From Lachnospiraceae bacterium (GTDB lineage Bacteria; Bacillota; Clostridia; Lachnospirales; Lachnospiraceae): a stretch of 64,000 nucleotides of DNA. Location: positions 1 through 64,000 of the forward strand of contig JAFTWC010000044.1 of the NCBI GenBank assembly GCA_017465475.1. Reading direction: 5' to 3'. A model generated the notes under the pieces. The model saw nothing but the letters and a program-made list of their open reading frames with translations. It ran no database searches and had not been told where the DNA came from. Shown in pieces: positions 25,267-33,449 of this stretch (the first letter of the stretch is position 1; each line of letters begins with the position of its first letter). The position numbers and the translations under genes are program-made.

Positions 25267-25301
25267 AGGAGATAACTCAGAACTTCCGAGTTATCTCCTT
25301 T
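25265..25301. terminator. Convergent intrinsic terminator
   Basis: Perfect 14-bp arms AAAGGAGATAACTC and GAGTTATCTCCTTT with a 9-nt loop, followed by T-runs on the plus strand and by A/T on the other. It serves the 64-residue gene and the convergent enolase gene. Confidence 0.9.
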
Positions 25302-25303
25302 TT

Positions 25304-26575
25304 TTATTTCATCCCACGAAGTTCGGCCTCAATCTGAAGCAGGCGGTTATACTTTGCCGTACGCTCGCCGCGACACGGTGCGCCGGTCTTTATATAGCCG
25401 GTGTTTAAGCCCACCGCCAGATCAGCAATGGTGGTGTCTTCCGTTTCACCGCTACGATGAGACATAATGGCCTTGTACCCGTGCTCTTTGGCAATCCGGA
25501 TGGCCTCCATGGTCTCCGATAAGGAACCGATTTGGTTCGGCTTGATTAAGATGGCATTGGCTGCCTCGTTTTTGATTCCGTAGCGTAACCGCTTCGGATT
25601 GGTCACAAACAAGTCATCTCCTACCAGCAGTACCCGGTTTCCGATGCGCTGTGTCAACATTTTCCATCCGTCCCAGTCTTCTTCGTCAAGCGGGTCCTCC
25701 AAAGAGTAGATTGGGTACTTTTTCGTTAAGGTGTCCCAATGCTCCATCAGCCCTTCGGAGGTAAATTCCATGTTTTTCTTCGGCAAACGATAACAAAACT
25801 GTCCGTTGTTCTTCTTTTCTTCCTTCCATTCGGAAGCAGCCACATCCAGGGAAATCATAAAGTCCTTCCCAGCTCCTGCCGTGTATCCGGCACGTTCCAC
25901 GGCTTCCATGATAAGTTCGATGGCTTCTTCCTCGCTGCCAAGGTCCGGTGCGAAACCGCCCTCATCTCCGATGCCGCAGGAAAGTCCTTTTTCCTTTAAC
26001 AGCCCTTCCAATGCATGATATACCTCACAACACTGTCTGAGCCCCACACAAAATCGTTCCGCCCCCACCGGCAAAATCATAAATTCCTGAACATCCAAAT
26101 TGTTTCCCGCATGACGGCCGCCGTTGATAATGTTCATCATGGGAATCGGCAGTTTCTTTCCGTTCAAGCCTCCCACATACCGGTAAAACGGAATCCCCAT
26201 ACCGTCTGCTTCTGCTTTTGCGGTGGCCAAAGACACCGCTAAAATAGCATTGGCACCCAGTCGGCTTTTATTGTCCGTTCCGTCCAACACCTTCATGGCT
26301 TCATCCGCCTGTTCCTGAAAGAACCCATCCTTTCCCAAAAGCAGATTGGCAATATCCTCATTTACATGGGAAACTGCGGATTTCACTCCCTTTCCGCAGT
26401 AACGTTCCTTATCTCCGTCTCGTAACTCCACGGCTTCAAAGGCACCGGTGGATGCACCGGAGGGTACCGCTGCGGTTCCGCATCCGCCGTTTTCTAACCA
26501 AACTGTTGCTTCCACCGTAGGATTCCCGCGGGAATCCAGAATCTCTCTTCCTCTGATTCGAACTATTTTACTCAT
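25304..26575 (-). CDS. eno: Enolase (phosphopyruvate hydratase)
   Basis: Converts 2-phosphoglycerate to phosphoenolpyruvate in glycolysis. The 423-residue chain shows the family signature throughout: [19 protein letters not shown] at the start, [18 protein letters not shown] with the mobile loop serine, [10 protein letters not shown] near residue 200, the metal ligand stretch [11 protein letters not shown], and [18 protein letters not shown] followed by [18 protein letters not shown]. The C-terminus is a little shorter than the usual 430. AAGGAGG precedes the ATG. Magnesium-dependent cytosolic enzyme, possibly also surface-exposed as in other bacteria. It appears monocistronic. Confidence 0.98.
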   Translation of the reverse strand: MSKIVRIRGREILDSRGNPTVEATVWLENGGCGTAAVPSGASTGAFEAVELRDGDKERYCGKGVKSAVSHVNEDIANLLLGKDGFFQEQADEAMKVLDGTDNKSRLGANAILAVSLATAKAEADGMGIPFYRYVGGLNGKKLPIPMMNIINGGRHAGNNLDVQEFMILPVGAERFCVGLRQCCEVYHALEGLLKEKGLSCGIGDEGGFAPDLGSEEEAIELIMEAVERAGYTAGAGKDFMISLDVAASEWKEEKKNNGQFCYRLPKKNMEFTSEGLMEHWDTLTKKYPIYSLEDPLDEEDWDGWKMLTQRIGNRVLLVGDDLFVTNPKRLRYGIKNEAANAILIKPNQIGSLSETMEAIRIAKEHGYKAIMSHRSGETEDTTIADLAVGLNTGYIKTGAPCRGERTAKYNRLLQIEAELRGMK

Positions 26576-26648
26576 ACAAAGTTCCTCCTTGTCTCTTCCA
26601 TTGTTCCCAAAGCTTGCATATTTTATTCCCTTTTGCGGTATAATTGCC

Positions 26649-26677
26649 TTGTCATACTCTGAAAAAAATGTTATAAT
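26649..26677 (+). promoter_or_regulatory. Promoter of the M32 carboxypeptidase gene
   Basis: TTGTCA (26649-26654) and TATAAT (26672-26677) with a 17-bp spacer, 75 bp before the ATG at 26752. Confidence 0.75.
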
Positions 26678-26751
26678 GACCGCACGAGGAACCGTTTCCT
26701 TTATATAGATTTCTGCGGTTTTTATGCACGTTTTGTGCAGAAAGGACTTTT

Positions 26752-28257
26752 ATGAATAAATACTTTGCACAGTTACTTCCCTACTTAGAACGCAATCAGG
26801 CGTACCAGACAGCTCTTGCCCTGCTTTCCTGGGATACGGAGACGCTGGCACCTGTGGCTGCTTCTGAGTACACCGCAAAATCCGTGGGTGTTTTATCGGA
26901 AGAAGCCTATCATATTTTAGTCTGCGAGGAAGTGGAGGATTTATTGAAAAAGCTCTCTTCCCCGAAGGAGCTGGAGTCGCTTAGTGTGTCCGAACAGGCC
27001 ATTGTGCGTCTTTTACAAAAGACCTACCACAAGCTTTCCTGTATTCCGGCAAAGGAATACAGAGAGTTCTCCGAGCTTTGTGCCACTGCTCAAACCGTAT
27101 ATTGTCGTGCCAAACAAAACAGTAAGTTCGAAGATTATGCTGATACATTAGAAAAACTGATTGAGTATACCAAGCGGTTTGCTGCTTACCGTGCAAAAAA
27201 AGGAGAGTCCGTTTATAATCTTTTACTGGATGAATACGAAGAAGGCTTTACCACCGAGGTGTTAGACAGCTTTTTTGAAAAGCTTCGTACCGCTTTGGTT
27301 CCGCTTATTAAGAAAGTAGTGGCGAAAAACGATGCCATTGATAAAAGTTACAATTCCGGTGATTTCCCTGCTGACATTCAAAGCGGTTTTTGCCGTTTCC
27401 TTTCCGGTTATTTAGGCTTTGACTTTAACCGTGGTGTCATTGCGGAAAGCGAGCATCCGTTTACCACCTCTTTGCACAATCACGATGTTCGCATCACCAA
27501 TCATTTTTACGAGGATAATTTGGAAAGCGCCCTATTTTCCGCAATTCATGAAACCGGACATGCCCTTTACGAGATGGGGGTAGACGATGCCTTAACCGGC
27601 ACTCCGGCAGGCTCCGCCATGTCCATGGGAATGCACGAATCCCAGTCCCGCTTTTATGAGAACATGATTGGCAGAAGCAGGGATTTCTGGACTCCGTTGT
27701 TTCCGAAACTGAAGGAGACCTATCCGGACGAACTTTCTTCTGTTTCTTTAGATGATTTTATTGCAGGCATCAACAAAGCAGAACCGGGACTGATTCGTAT
27801 CGAAGCAGACGAGCTTACTTATCCTCTCCACATTCTGATTCGCTACGAGTTGGAAAAAGAGATTTTCTCCGGAGAGTGCAAGGTTTCCGAGCTTCCGAAG
27901 CGTTGGAATGAAAAATACAACGACTACCTGGGTGTTACACCGGAAAACGATGCAGAAGGCATTTTACAGGATATTCACTGGGCCGGTGCCAGCTTCGGAT
28001 ATTTTCCGTCTTATGCCATCGGTTCCGCCATTGCGGCACAGCTTTATGCTTATATGGCACAACAGATTCCTCTTGCCGATTATTTGCGGGAAGGAAATCT
28101 GGTTCCCATTCGGGAGTTTTTACGGGACCATATCCACAAATACGGTGCGGTATATCCGACAAATGAGTTATTGAAAAAGGTTACCGGAGAAGAGTTCAAT
28201 CCGGATTATTATATCCGCTATTTAACGGATAAATATACAACACTATATCATTTATAA
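26752..28257 (+). CDS. M32 family metallocarboxypeptidase (carboxypeptidase Taq)
   Basis: A 501-residue cytosolic zinc carboxypeptidase. The active-site motif IHETGHALYEMG places HEXXH at about residues 265-269, with ESQSRFYENMIGRS about 30 residues later supplying the third zinc ligand, typical of M32. The C-terminal motif HWAGASFGYFPSYAIGSAIAAQ is also diagnostic. It removes C-terminal residues from peptides and has a preference against proline in known members. It is followed 16 bp later by a HAD phosphatase gene, with which it probably forms an operon. Confidence 0.95.
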   Translation: MNKYFAQLLPYLERNQAYQTALALLSWDTETLAPVAASEYTAKSVGVLSEEAYHILVCEEVEDLLKKLSSPKELESLSVSEQAIVRLLQKTYHKLSCIPAKEYREFSELCATAQTVYCRAKQNSKFEDYADTLEKLIEYTKRFAAYRAKKGESVYNLLLDEYEEGFTTEVLDSFFEKLRTALVPLIKKVVAKNDAIDKSYNSGDFPADIQSGFCRFLSGYLGFDFNRGVIAESEHPFTTSLHNHDVRITNHFYEDNLESALFSAIHETGHALYEMGVDDALTGTPAGSAMSMGMHESQSRFYENMIGRSRDFWTPLFPKLKETYPDELSSVSLDDFIAGINKAEPGLIRIEADELTYPLHILIRYELEKEIFSGECKVSELPKRWNEKYNDYLGVTPENDAEGILQDIHWAGASFGYFPSYAIGSAIAAQLYAYMAQQIPLADYLREGNLVPIREFLRDHIHKYGAVYPTNELLKKVTGEEFNPDYYIRYLTDKYTTLYHL

Positions 28258-28273
28258 GAGAGGTGCTTTACCA

Positions 28274-29104
28274 ATGAATCACAAGATACTCGTATTAGAC
28301 ATTGACGGCACATTGACAAATTCCAAAAAGGAAATTACCCCTGCTACAAAGAATGCCCTGTATGCCATGCAGGCAGCAGGTTATCACTTAGTCATTGCTT
28401 CCGGAAGACCGACTGCCGGCATCGAACCGATTGCAAAGGAATGCAAATTAGACCAGTACGGCGGTTATGTCATTTCCTACAACGGTGCCCGCATCGTAAA
28501 GTTTTCCACCGGTGAAATTCTTTACAACAACACTCTGCCGAAGCAATTCATCCCACAGATTTTTGAGATTGCCAAGAAACGCGGTGTCGGTATGGTTACC
28601 TATGATCCTAAGGACAATCTGATTACCGGTACCAAAACAGATAAATATATGGAGCTGGAGGCCCGTATCAATCGACGTGACATCCATCAGGTACAGGATT
28701 TTATGGGCGCGATTCAGTTCCCGGTAAACAAATGTCTCATCAGCGGTGAGCCGGAAGTTTTGGCACCTCTCACGGAAGAATTACAAAAACGCTATTACGG
28801 AGTATTAAACATTTACCGTTCCGAGCCGTTTTTCCTTGAAATTATGCCGCCGTTGGTGGACAAAGCACATGCACTGGAACGTCTGCTTCCGTCTCTCGGT
28901 CTTAGTCGCGAGGAATGCATTTGTTGCGGTGACGGTTATAACGATATTACCATGCTCCGGTATGCCGGCGTCGGTGTTGCCATGGGAAATGCCCAGACAG
29001 AGGTAAAGGAAGCAGCGGATGTCATTACTCTCTCTAACGATGATGACGGTCTGATTCCTGTTATCTGCACCTATTTTTTGAAAGAAGAAAACTTCACATC
29101 GTAG
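28274..29104 (+). CDS. Cof-type HAD-IIB phosphatase
   Basis: A 276-residue haloacid dehalogenase-superfamily phosphatase. It has motif I LVLDIDGTLTNSKKEI near residue 6, motif II IASGRPTAG near 41, lysine motif III KAHALERLLPSLGLS near 197, and motif IV GDGYNDITMLRYAGVGVAMGNA near 216, with a Cof-type (IIB) cap between. It is homologous to YidA/Cof proteins that dephosphorylate sugar phosphates, FMN or PLP. The precise substrate is unknown. AGAGAGG precedes the start and a terminator follows. Confidence 0.92.
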   Translation: MNHKILVLDIDGTLTNSKKEITPATKNALYAMQAAGYHLVIASGRPTAGIEPIAKECKLDQYGGYVISYNGARIVKFSTGEILYNNTLPKQFIPQIFEIAKKRGVGMVTYDPKDNLITGTKTDKYMELEARINRRDIHQVQDFMGAIQFPVNKCLISGEPEVLAPLTEELQKRYYGVLNIYRSEPFFLEIMPPLVDKAHALERLLPSLGLSREECICCGDGYNDITMLRYAGVGVAMGNAQTEVKEAADVITLSNDDDGLIPVICTYFLKEENFTS

Positions 29105-29112
29105 TGTTAGAA

Positions 29113-29138
29113 AAAGAGTCCGCGGTTGCGGACTCTTT
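29113..29138. terminator. Bidirectional intrinsic terminator
   Basis: Arms AAAGAGTCCGC and GCGGACTCTTT (11 bp) around a GGTT loop lie just after the HAD gene and before the convergent MBL-fold ribonuclease gene. Confidence 0.85.
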
Positions 29139-29161
29139 CTTCCTTCCGATTCTTTTTTGTC

Positions 29162-30763
29162 TTATCTGTCCCATTTATCACAAAGCATATTAATCTGGTC
29201 CGCAAACTTGGCCAAATCCTTATTGGCTCCGCCTTCGTTTCTGCGAATGACACTAAGCAGCCTCTGTCCTGCTGCCAGCAATCGCTCGAACACCTCCACT
29301 TTGCGCTTCTTTGCTTTCTCTTTCTTCTTTGCAAATACCGGCTCTGCCTGCTCTACCCAGACGCCCTTCAGAAGATCGTAGCAATGTCCGGAATACGGTG
29401 CCTCTGCATCCAAACCGTACTCGGTCTTTAAACAGTTGGCAAAGGAGTCACATACCGAATCCTCTCCATGTACCACAAACACCTTCTGCGGGTCTTCAAT
29501 CTGTGTCACCCACTGAATCAGGCCTTCCTTATCCGCATGACCGCTGATGCCGTCCAACTTACAAATCTCCGCTCTTATTTCTACCGGCTCGCCGAACAGT
29601 TTCACATCTGTAGCACCTTCCAAAAGGGTTCGTCCTAAGGTCCCCGCTGCCTGGTATCCTACGAATACCACCGTGCTTTGCGGTCTCCACAAGTTGTGCT
29701 TCAAATGGTGTCTGATACGCCCCGCTTCACACATTCCGGATGCGGAAATAATCACCTTCGGCTCCGTGTCAAAGTTTATCATTTTGGATTCTTCACTGGT
29801 GATGGCGGTCTTAAGACCCGGGAATGAAATCGGATTCACTCCCTGCCTTACCAGTTCCATCGCCTCTTCATCAAAATATCCGTTCACATTTTTATGGAAA
29901 ATCGTGGTTGCCTCAATCGCAAGAGGACTGTCGATATACACAGGAAAGCCGTCATGCCCCTGCACCAGATTGTCTTTTTTTATCTTCCGGATAAAATACA
30001 ACAGTTCCTGGGTTCTTCCTACCGCAAATGCCGGAATTACTACATTTCCTCCCCTGTCCAGTGTTCTTTGTATAATTCCCGCCAAATCTTTTACATAATC
30101 CACCCGCTCCGTACCATGAGAGCGGTCTCCGTAAGTGGACTCCATAATTACATAGTCTGCACGGTCCGTGGCCATCGGATCTCTTAAAATCGGCTGGTGT
30201 TTGTTTCCGATATCGCCGGAAAAAACAAGCTTCACTTGCTTTCCTTCTTCCTCTGCCCACACCTCAATACTGGAAGAACCAAGCAAATGTCCCACATCAG
30301 TAAACCGAATGGTTATCCCTTCTTCTACTTTTATTTTTTCTCCGTACTCACAAGGAACAAATAACTTCATCGCCCCGAAGGCATCTTCCATGGTATAGAG
30401 CGGTTCCACCTCCGGCATACCGGAACGCTTCGCTTTCCGATTTTTCCATTCTGCCTCAAACATCTGAATATGTGCCGAATCCCGAAGCATAATATCACAA
30501 AGCTCCTTTGTGGCTCCGGTTGCATAAATACGTCCGCGAAATCCTCTCGCATACATAAGAGGAACCAGTCCCGTATGATCGATATGAGCATGGGTTAAAA
30601 AGATATAGTCAATCTCCCCTGCATTCACCGGAAGCTCCTGATTCTCATATACATCCGCTCCCTGCTCCATACCGCAATCCACTAAAATTCTCTTTCCTGC
30701 CACTTCAAGGAAATGACAGCTTCCCGTAACTTCATGCGCTGCACCGATAAATTCCAAAAACAT
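29162..30763 (-). CDS. MBL-fold/beta-CASP RNA-processing metallohydrolase
   Basis: A 533-residue protein of the CPSF-73/YSH1-like group. The zinc-site motif THAHIDHTGLVPLMY is near residue 58, and VFSGDIGNKHQPILRDP near 190 is the next ligand strand. The beta-CASP region runs from about 230-380, followed by the C-terminal ligands in GHADKEGLIQWV and VFVVHGEDSV. The C-terminal tail is basic (KKKEKAKKRKVEVFERLL). Members are RNA endo- or exonucleases, whereas the smaller RNase J is distinct. The start at 30763 has AGGAG 8 nt upstream; the longer frame begins upstream of the promoter. Probably involved in mRNA turnover. Confidence 0.9.
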   Translation of the reverse strand: MFLEFIGAAHEVTGSCHFLEVAGKRILVDCGMEQGADVYENQELPVNAGEIDYIFLTHAHIDHTGLVPLMYARGFRGRIYATGATKELCDIMLRDSAHIQMFEAEWKNRKAKRSGMPEVEPLYTMEDAFGAMKLFVPCEYGEKIKVEEGITIRFTDVGHLLGSSSIEVWAEEEGKQVKLVFSGDIGNKHQPILRDPMATDRADYVIMESTYGDRSHGTERVDYVKDLAGIIQRTLDRGGNVVIPAFAVGRTQELLYFIRKIKKDNLVQGHDGFPVYIDSPLAIEATTIFHKNVNGYFDEEAMELVRQGVNPISFPGLKTAITSEESKMINFDTEPKVIISASGMCEAGRIRHHLKHNLWRPQSTVVFVGYQAAGTLGRTLLEGATDVKLFGEPVEIRAEICKLDGISGHADKEGLIQWVTQIEDPQKVFVVHGEDSVCDSFANCLKTEYGLDAEAPYSGHCYDLLKGVWVEQAEPVFAKKKEKAKKRKVEVFERLLAAGQRLLSVIRRNEGGANKDLAKFADQINMLCDKWDR

Positions 30764-30815
30764 AGTGAACACTCCTTTCCCTGAACCGCACATAAATGTG
30801 CATTTTCTTTCTTTT

Positions 30816-30844
30816 AGTATACTCCTTTTCTTAGTAATTATCAA
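30816..30844 (-). promoter_or_regulatory. Promoter of the MBL-fold ribonuclease gene
   Basis: On the minus strand TTGATA (30839-30844) and TATACT (30816-30821) lie 17 bp apart, about 50 bp upstream of the start at 30763. This also shows the longer reading frame is not used. Confidence 0.75.
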
Positions 30845-30891
30845 GCCAATGCTCGAATATTGCCTGTATAATTCCTTTTTTTTGCAAAAAA

Positions 30892-30937
30892 AAGGCTATT
30901 GTACTTACAACTAATATTTTGTAAGCACAACAGCCTT
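30892..30937 (-). terminator. Intrinsic terminator of the GH4 gene
   Basis: An extended stem (AAGGCT.TTGT.CTTACAA against its complement with small mismatches) lies 5 bp past the GH4 stop on the minus strand and is followed there by TTTTTTTT. Confidence 0.85.
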
Positions 30938-30941
30938 ATGA

Positions 30942-32315
30942 TTATAAGGTTGCATCCAACATGTCGTCTGCCAACTTCTCTACTTCTTTCACAGACACAC
31001 GGTCTTTCACCAGCGGATCTGCCAAAAACGCTTCTTTTACAAGACTTCTGTCCATTGTTAAAGCTGCTTTTAACACTCTTTCGTGGTTCTCGATATGAGG
31101 CATCAACAGCTCTTTTACCTGTTCCGGTACCGTTCCTGCCACCAACGGACGAATCGCATCACGCTCGAATAATGCATTGGTCTCCACCACGGCAGTGCGC
31201 GGTAAATTTTCTATCTGCCCTGCAGTATTCGGAATATTTACATTGCTGACCATACGCCGCAATCCGCACAGTGCTTTTATCAACTCGATTCCTTCTTCAC
31301 CGGTCGGTTTTAACTCAATCTCTTCTTCACCGTTTACCAGTCTTGCGGAACGTGAAAGCCGTCTCTGCAGGTCTTCCTTTCGCCATTCTACCGTGGTCAG
31401 TCCGAACTTCCATCCTTCTACCGTTGCAGGGTCTTTTAAGTACATATCTCCCGGCATAAATTCCGCCAAATGCCGATCCCCGGCTGCCGCAATCAATCCG
31501 TATTTTAAGAATAAGTCCATCTTAACCCGATGTGCACAGGCAAAGGTAGAATTCATCCAGTTATTATCCGGCTCATTAAATCCTTCTTCAAAATGCTTCT
31601 CTATATACGCTCTGTAAACAGGGAACAAATCGATTCCCTTATACGATGCATAATCAAACCAGGTAAAATGATTGATTCCCAATACATTTACCGCGATTTC
31701 TTCTCTGGCAATTTCCTCTGTACCAAGCTCCTCTTTTGCGATAGCTGCCAACAACTTCTGTGTGCCAAACACTTCGTGGCAACAGCCAAAGGCCTTTATT
31801 TGTGGGAATACGTGATACAGTGTCTTGATACACAACGTCATCGGATTCGTGTAATTGATAACCCAGGCATCCGGTGCATACTTCTTTATTGCTTCCGCAA
31901 ACTCTACAAACATAGGGATGGTTCGCATGGCCCGGACAATCCCCCCCGGTCCTGCCGTATCTCCCACCGATTGGTAAATTCCCAGCCGCTCCGGCATGTG
32001 AACGTCGGTTTCCATTTCATCGAAGGTCTTCGGCATAATGGATATCACTACAAAATCTGCTCCGGATAAGGATTCTTCTAAGGTTTTTGAAACCACATAG
32101 TTCCACTTTCCTACCGCTTCCGGTCGCGCGCTCACTTTATTTCCGATAATGGCATTGTTTTCCGCTGCCTGCTCATCAATATCATACAGTCTTATGGTAC
32201 CGGACATACTCGGTTCCAGTGCCAAATCCGTCATAAAAGTCCATGCCCATCCTCTGGAACCACCACCGATGTATGCAATGGTCATATCGCTAACATGATT
32301 TTTTTCGTATTTCAT
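30942..32315 (-). CDS. GH4 family glycosidase, probable alpha-galacturonidase/glucuronidase
   Basis: A 457-residue NAD- and Mn2+-dependent glycosidase of family GH4, which works by a redox-elimination mechanism. The N-terminal dinucleotide motif reads IAYIGGGSRGWAWTFMTDLAL. The metal-binding cysteine motif near residue 176 is CHEV, the variant I associate with alpha-glucuronidases and LplD-type alpha-galacturonidases rather than CN(V/I)P phospho-glucosidases. VNVLGINHFTWF is the next family segment. It lies divergently from an AraC regulator 295 bp away. Its likely substrate is an oligosaccharide with a terminal uronic acid, from pectin or xylan. The subfamily call rests on sequence memory. 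Confidence 0.85.
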   Translation of the reverse strand: MKYEKNHVSDMTIAYIGGGSRGWAWTFMTDLALEPSMSGTIRLYDIDEQAAENNAIIGNKVSARPEAVGKWNYVVSKTLEESLSGADFVVISIMPKTFDEMETDVHMPERLGIYQSVGDTAGPGGIVRAMRTIPMFVEFAEAIKKYAPDAWVINYTNPMTLCIKTLYHVFPQIKAFGCCHEVFGTQKLLAAIAKEELGTEEIAREEIAVNVLGINHFTWFDYASYKGIDLFPVYRAYIEKHFEEGFNEPDNNWMNSTFACAHRVKMDLFLKYGLIAAAGDRHLAEFMPGDMYLKDPATVEGWKFGLTTVEWRKEDLQRRLSRSARLVNGEEEIELKPTGEEGIELIKALCGLRRMVSNVNIPNTAGQIENLPRTAVVETNALFERDAIRPLVAGTVPEQVKELLMPHIENHERVLKAALTMDRSLVKEAFLADPLVKDRVSVKEVEKLADDMLDATL

Positions 32316-32518
32316 ACTTTCATCTCCGTTTCTGCAATATCTGACTTCTCATGTATCTGCACATTCGCGATTAAGCTGATTTATCTACCTTGTTTTATTC
32401 CTCTTTCCTTTTCCCAATTCTACTTCTTTTTTTCTGTTTTGTATACCAAATTTATAGTTATATTCACCTTTTAATACCGTTATTTTGCCATAATTGATGT
32501 TTAAGTTGCGAAAATCAC

Positions 32519-32547
32519 TTGTTTTTCGTCCTATTCTATAGTATAAT
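32519..32547 (+). promoter_or_regulatory. Promoter of the AraC-family gene
   Basis: TTGTTT (32519-32524) and TATAAT (32542-32547) with a 17-bp spacer, about 63 bp upstream of the start. The region 32316-32609 between GH4 and araC otherwise holds AT-rich DNA with no clear operator. Confidence 0.65.
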
Positions 32548-32609
32548 TAAATTTAGATGACTTGGGGAGAATCATCTTAATTTTTGTTATACAAGAGAGG
32601 GATATGATC

Positions 32610-33440
32610 ATGGACGATATGTTAAACAAAAAAATATATATGGAGCATCTCATTCGTAAACCGGACTTTTCCATGGCTTGCGAACATTCTCACGCACACT
32701 ACGAATTTTATTATTTGCATACCGGCAAGTGTGCTTTTTCCGTGAATAACACATTATATCCGTTGTCTGCGGGGGATGCCTTTTTAGTATGCCCGGATGA
32801 CTATCATTATACCTGCTACGAAGGAGAGGTACCGTGCGAGCGTACTACCGTTTATTTTTACCCTGACATCATCTCTTCCACATTTTTTAACGACTATCCG
32901 GAACTCAAGGAACTGTTATCCAAATCCGGAAAAATCGTTATACAAAAAGACAAGCAGCCGTTGGTACAAGAGTTACTGCAAAAAATGTGTTTGGAAGATA
33001 TGCAGACCGACTCCTACTCTTTCCCGTTACTTTCTTTACAATTGTTTGAACTTACAATGTATTTAAAGAGATACGGTCTGTTTGTTTACGAGAAAGCTAA
33101 ACAGACGGTTTCTGTCAGTGACGATATCGAAGCTGTCATGGAATATATCAACTTAAATTACCATCTGCCGATTTCTTTGGAGGACGCAGCTGCGAAGGCC
33201 AATTTAAGTCCGACCTATTTATCGAAAAAGTTCCGTCGCGTTACCGGAGCAACCTTTAAAGAGTATTTAAATTATGTCCGTATCCGTAAGGCGAGTCAGG
33301 CCCTTTTGACTACGGATGACTCTATTACCCAGATTGCGGTGGACTGCGGTTTTAACGGAAGCAATTATTTCAAAGACATTTTCCGTAAAACCACCGGATA
33401 TTCTCCGCGTGAATTCAGAAAGCAGTCAAAAAAGAACTAG
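32610..33440 (+). CDS. AraC-family transcriptional regulator with cupin sensor
   Basis: The 276-residue protein has an N-terminal cupin-like sugar-sensing domain (about 10-150: HSHAHYEFYYLHTGKCAFSVNN...GDAFLVCPDDYH) and a C-terminal double helix-turn-helix (about 175-275: SLEDAAAKANLSPTYLSKKFRRVTGATFKEYLNYVRI and ITQIAVDCGFNGSNYFKDIFRKTTGYSPREFR), the AraC signature. ATG at 32610 is favoured by GAGAGGG 8 nt upstream. It is divergent from the GH4 gene and most likely activates it in response to a uronic-acid-containing sugar. The ligand is not known. Confidence 0.9.
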   Translation: MDDMLNKKIYMEHLIRKPDFSMACEHSHAHYEFYYLHTGKCAFSVNNTLYPLSAGDAFLVCPDDYHYTCYEGEVPCERTTVYFYPDIISSTFFNDYPELKELLSKSGKIVIQKDKQPLVQELLQKMCLEDMQTDSYSFPLLSLQLFELTMYLKRYGLFVYEKAKQTVSVSDDIEAVMEYINLNYHLPISLEDAAAKANLSPTYLSKKFRRVTGATFKEYLNYVRIRKASQALLTTDDSITQIAVDCGFNGSNYFKDIFRKTTGYSPREFRKQSKKN

Positions 33441-33449
33441 GAGGTTATC

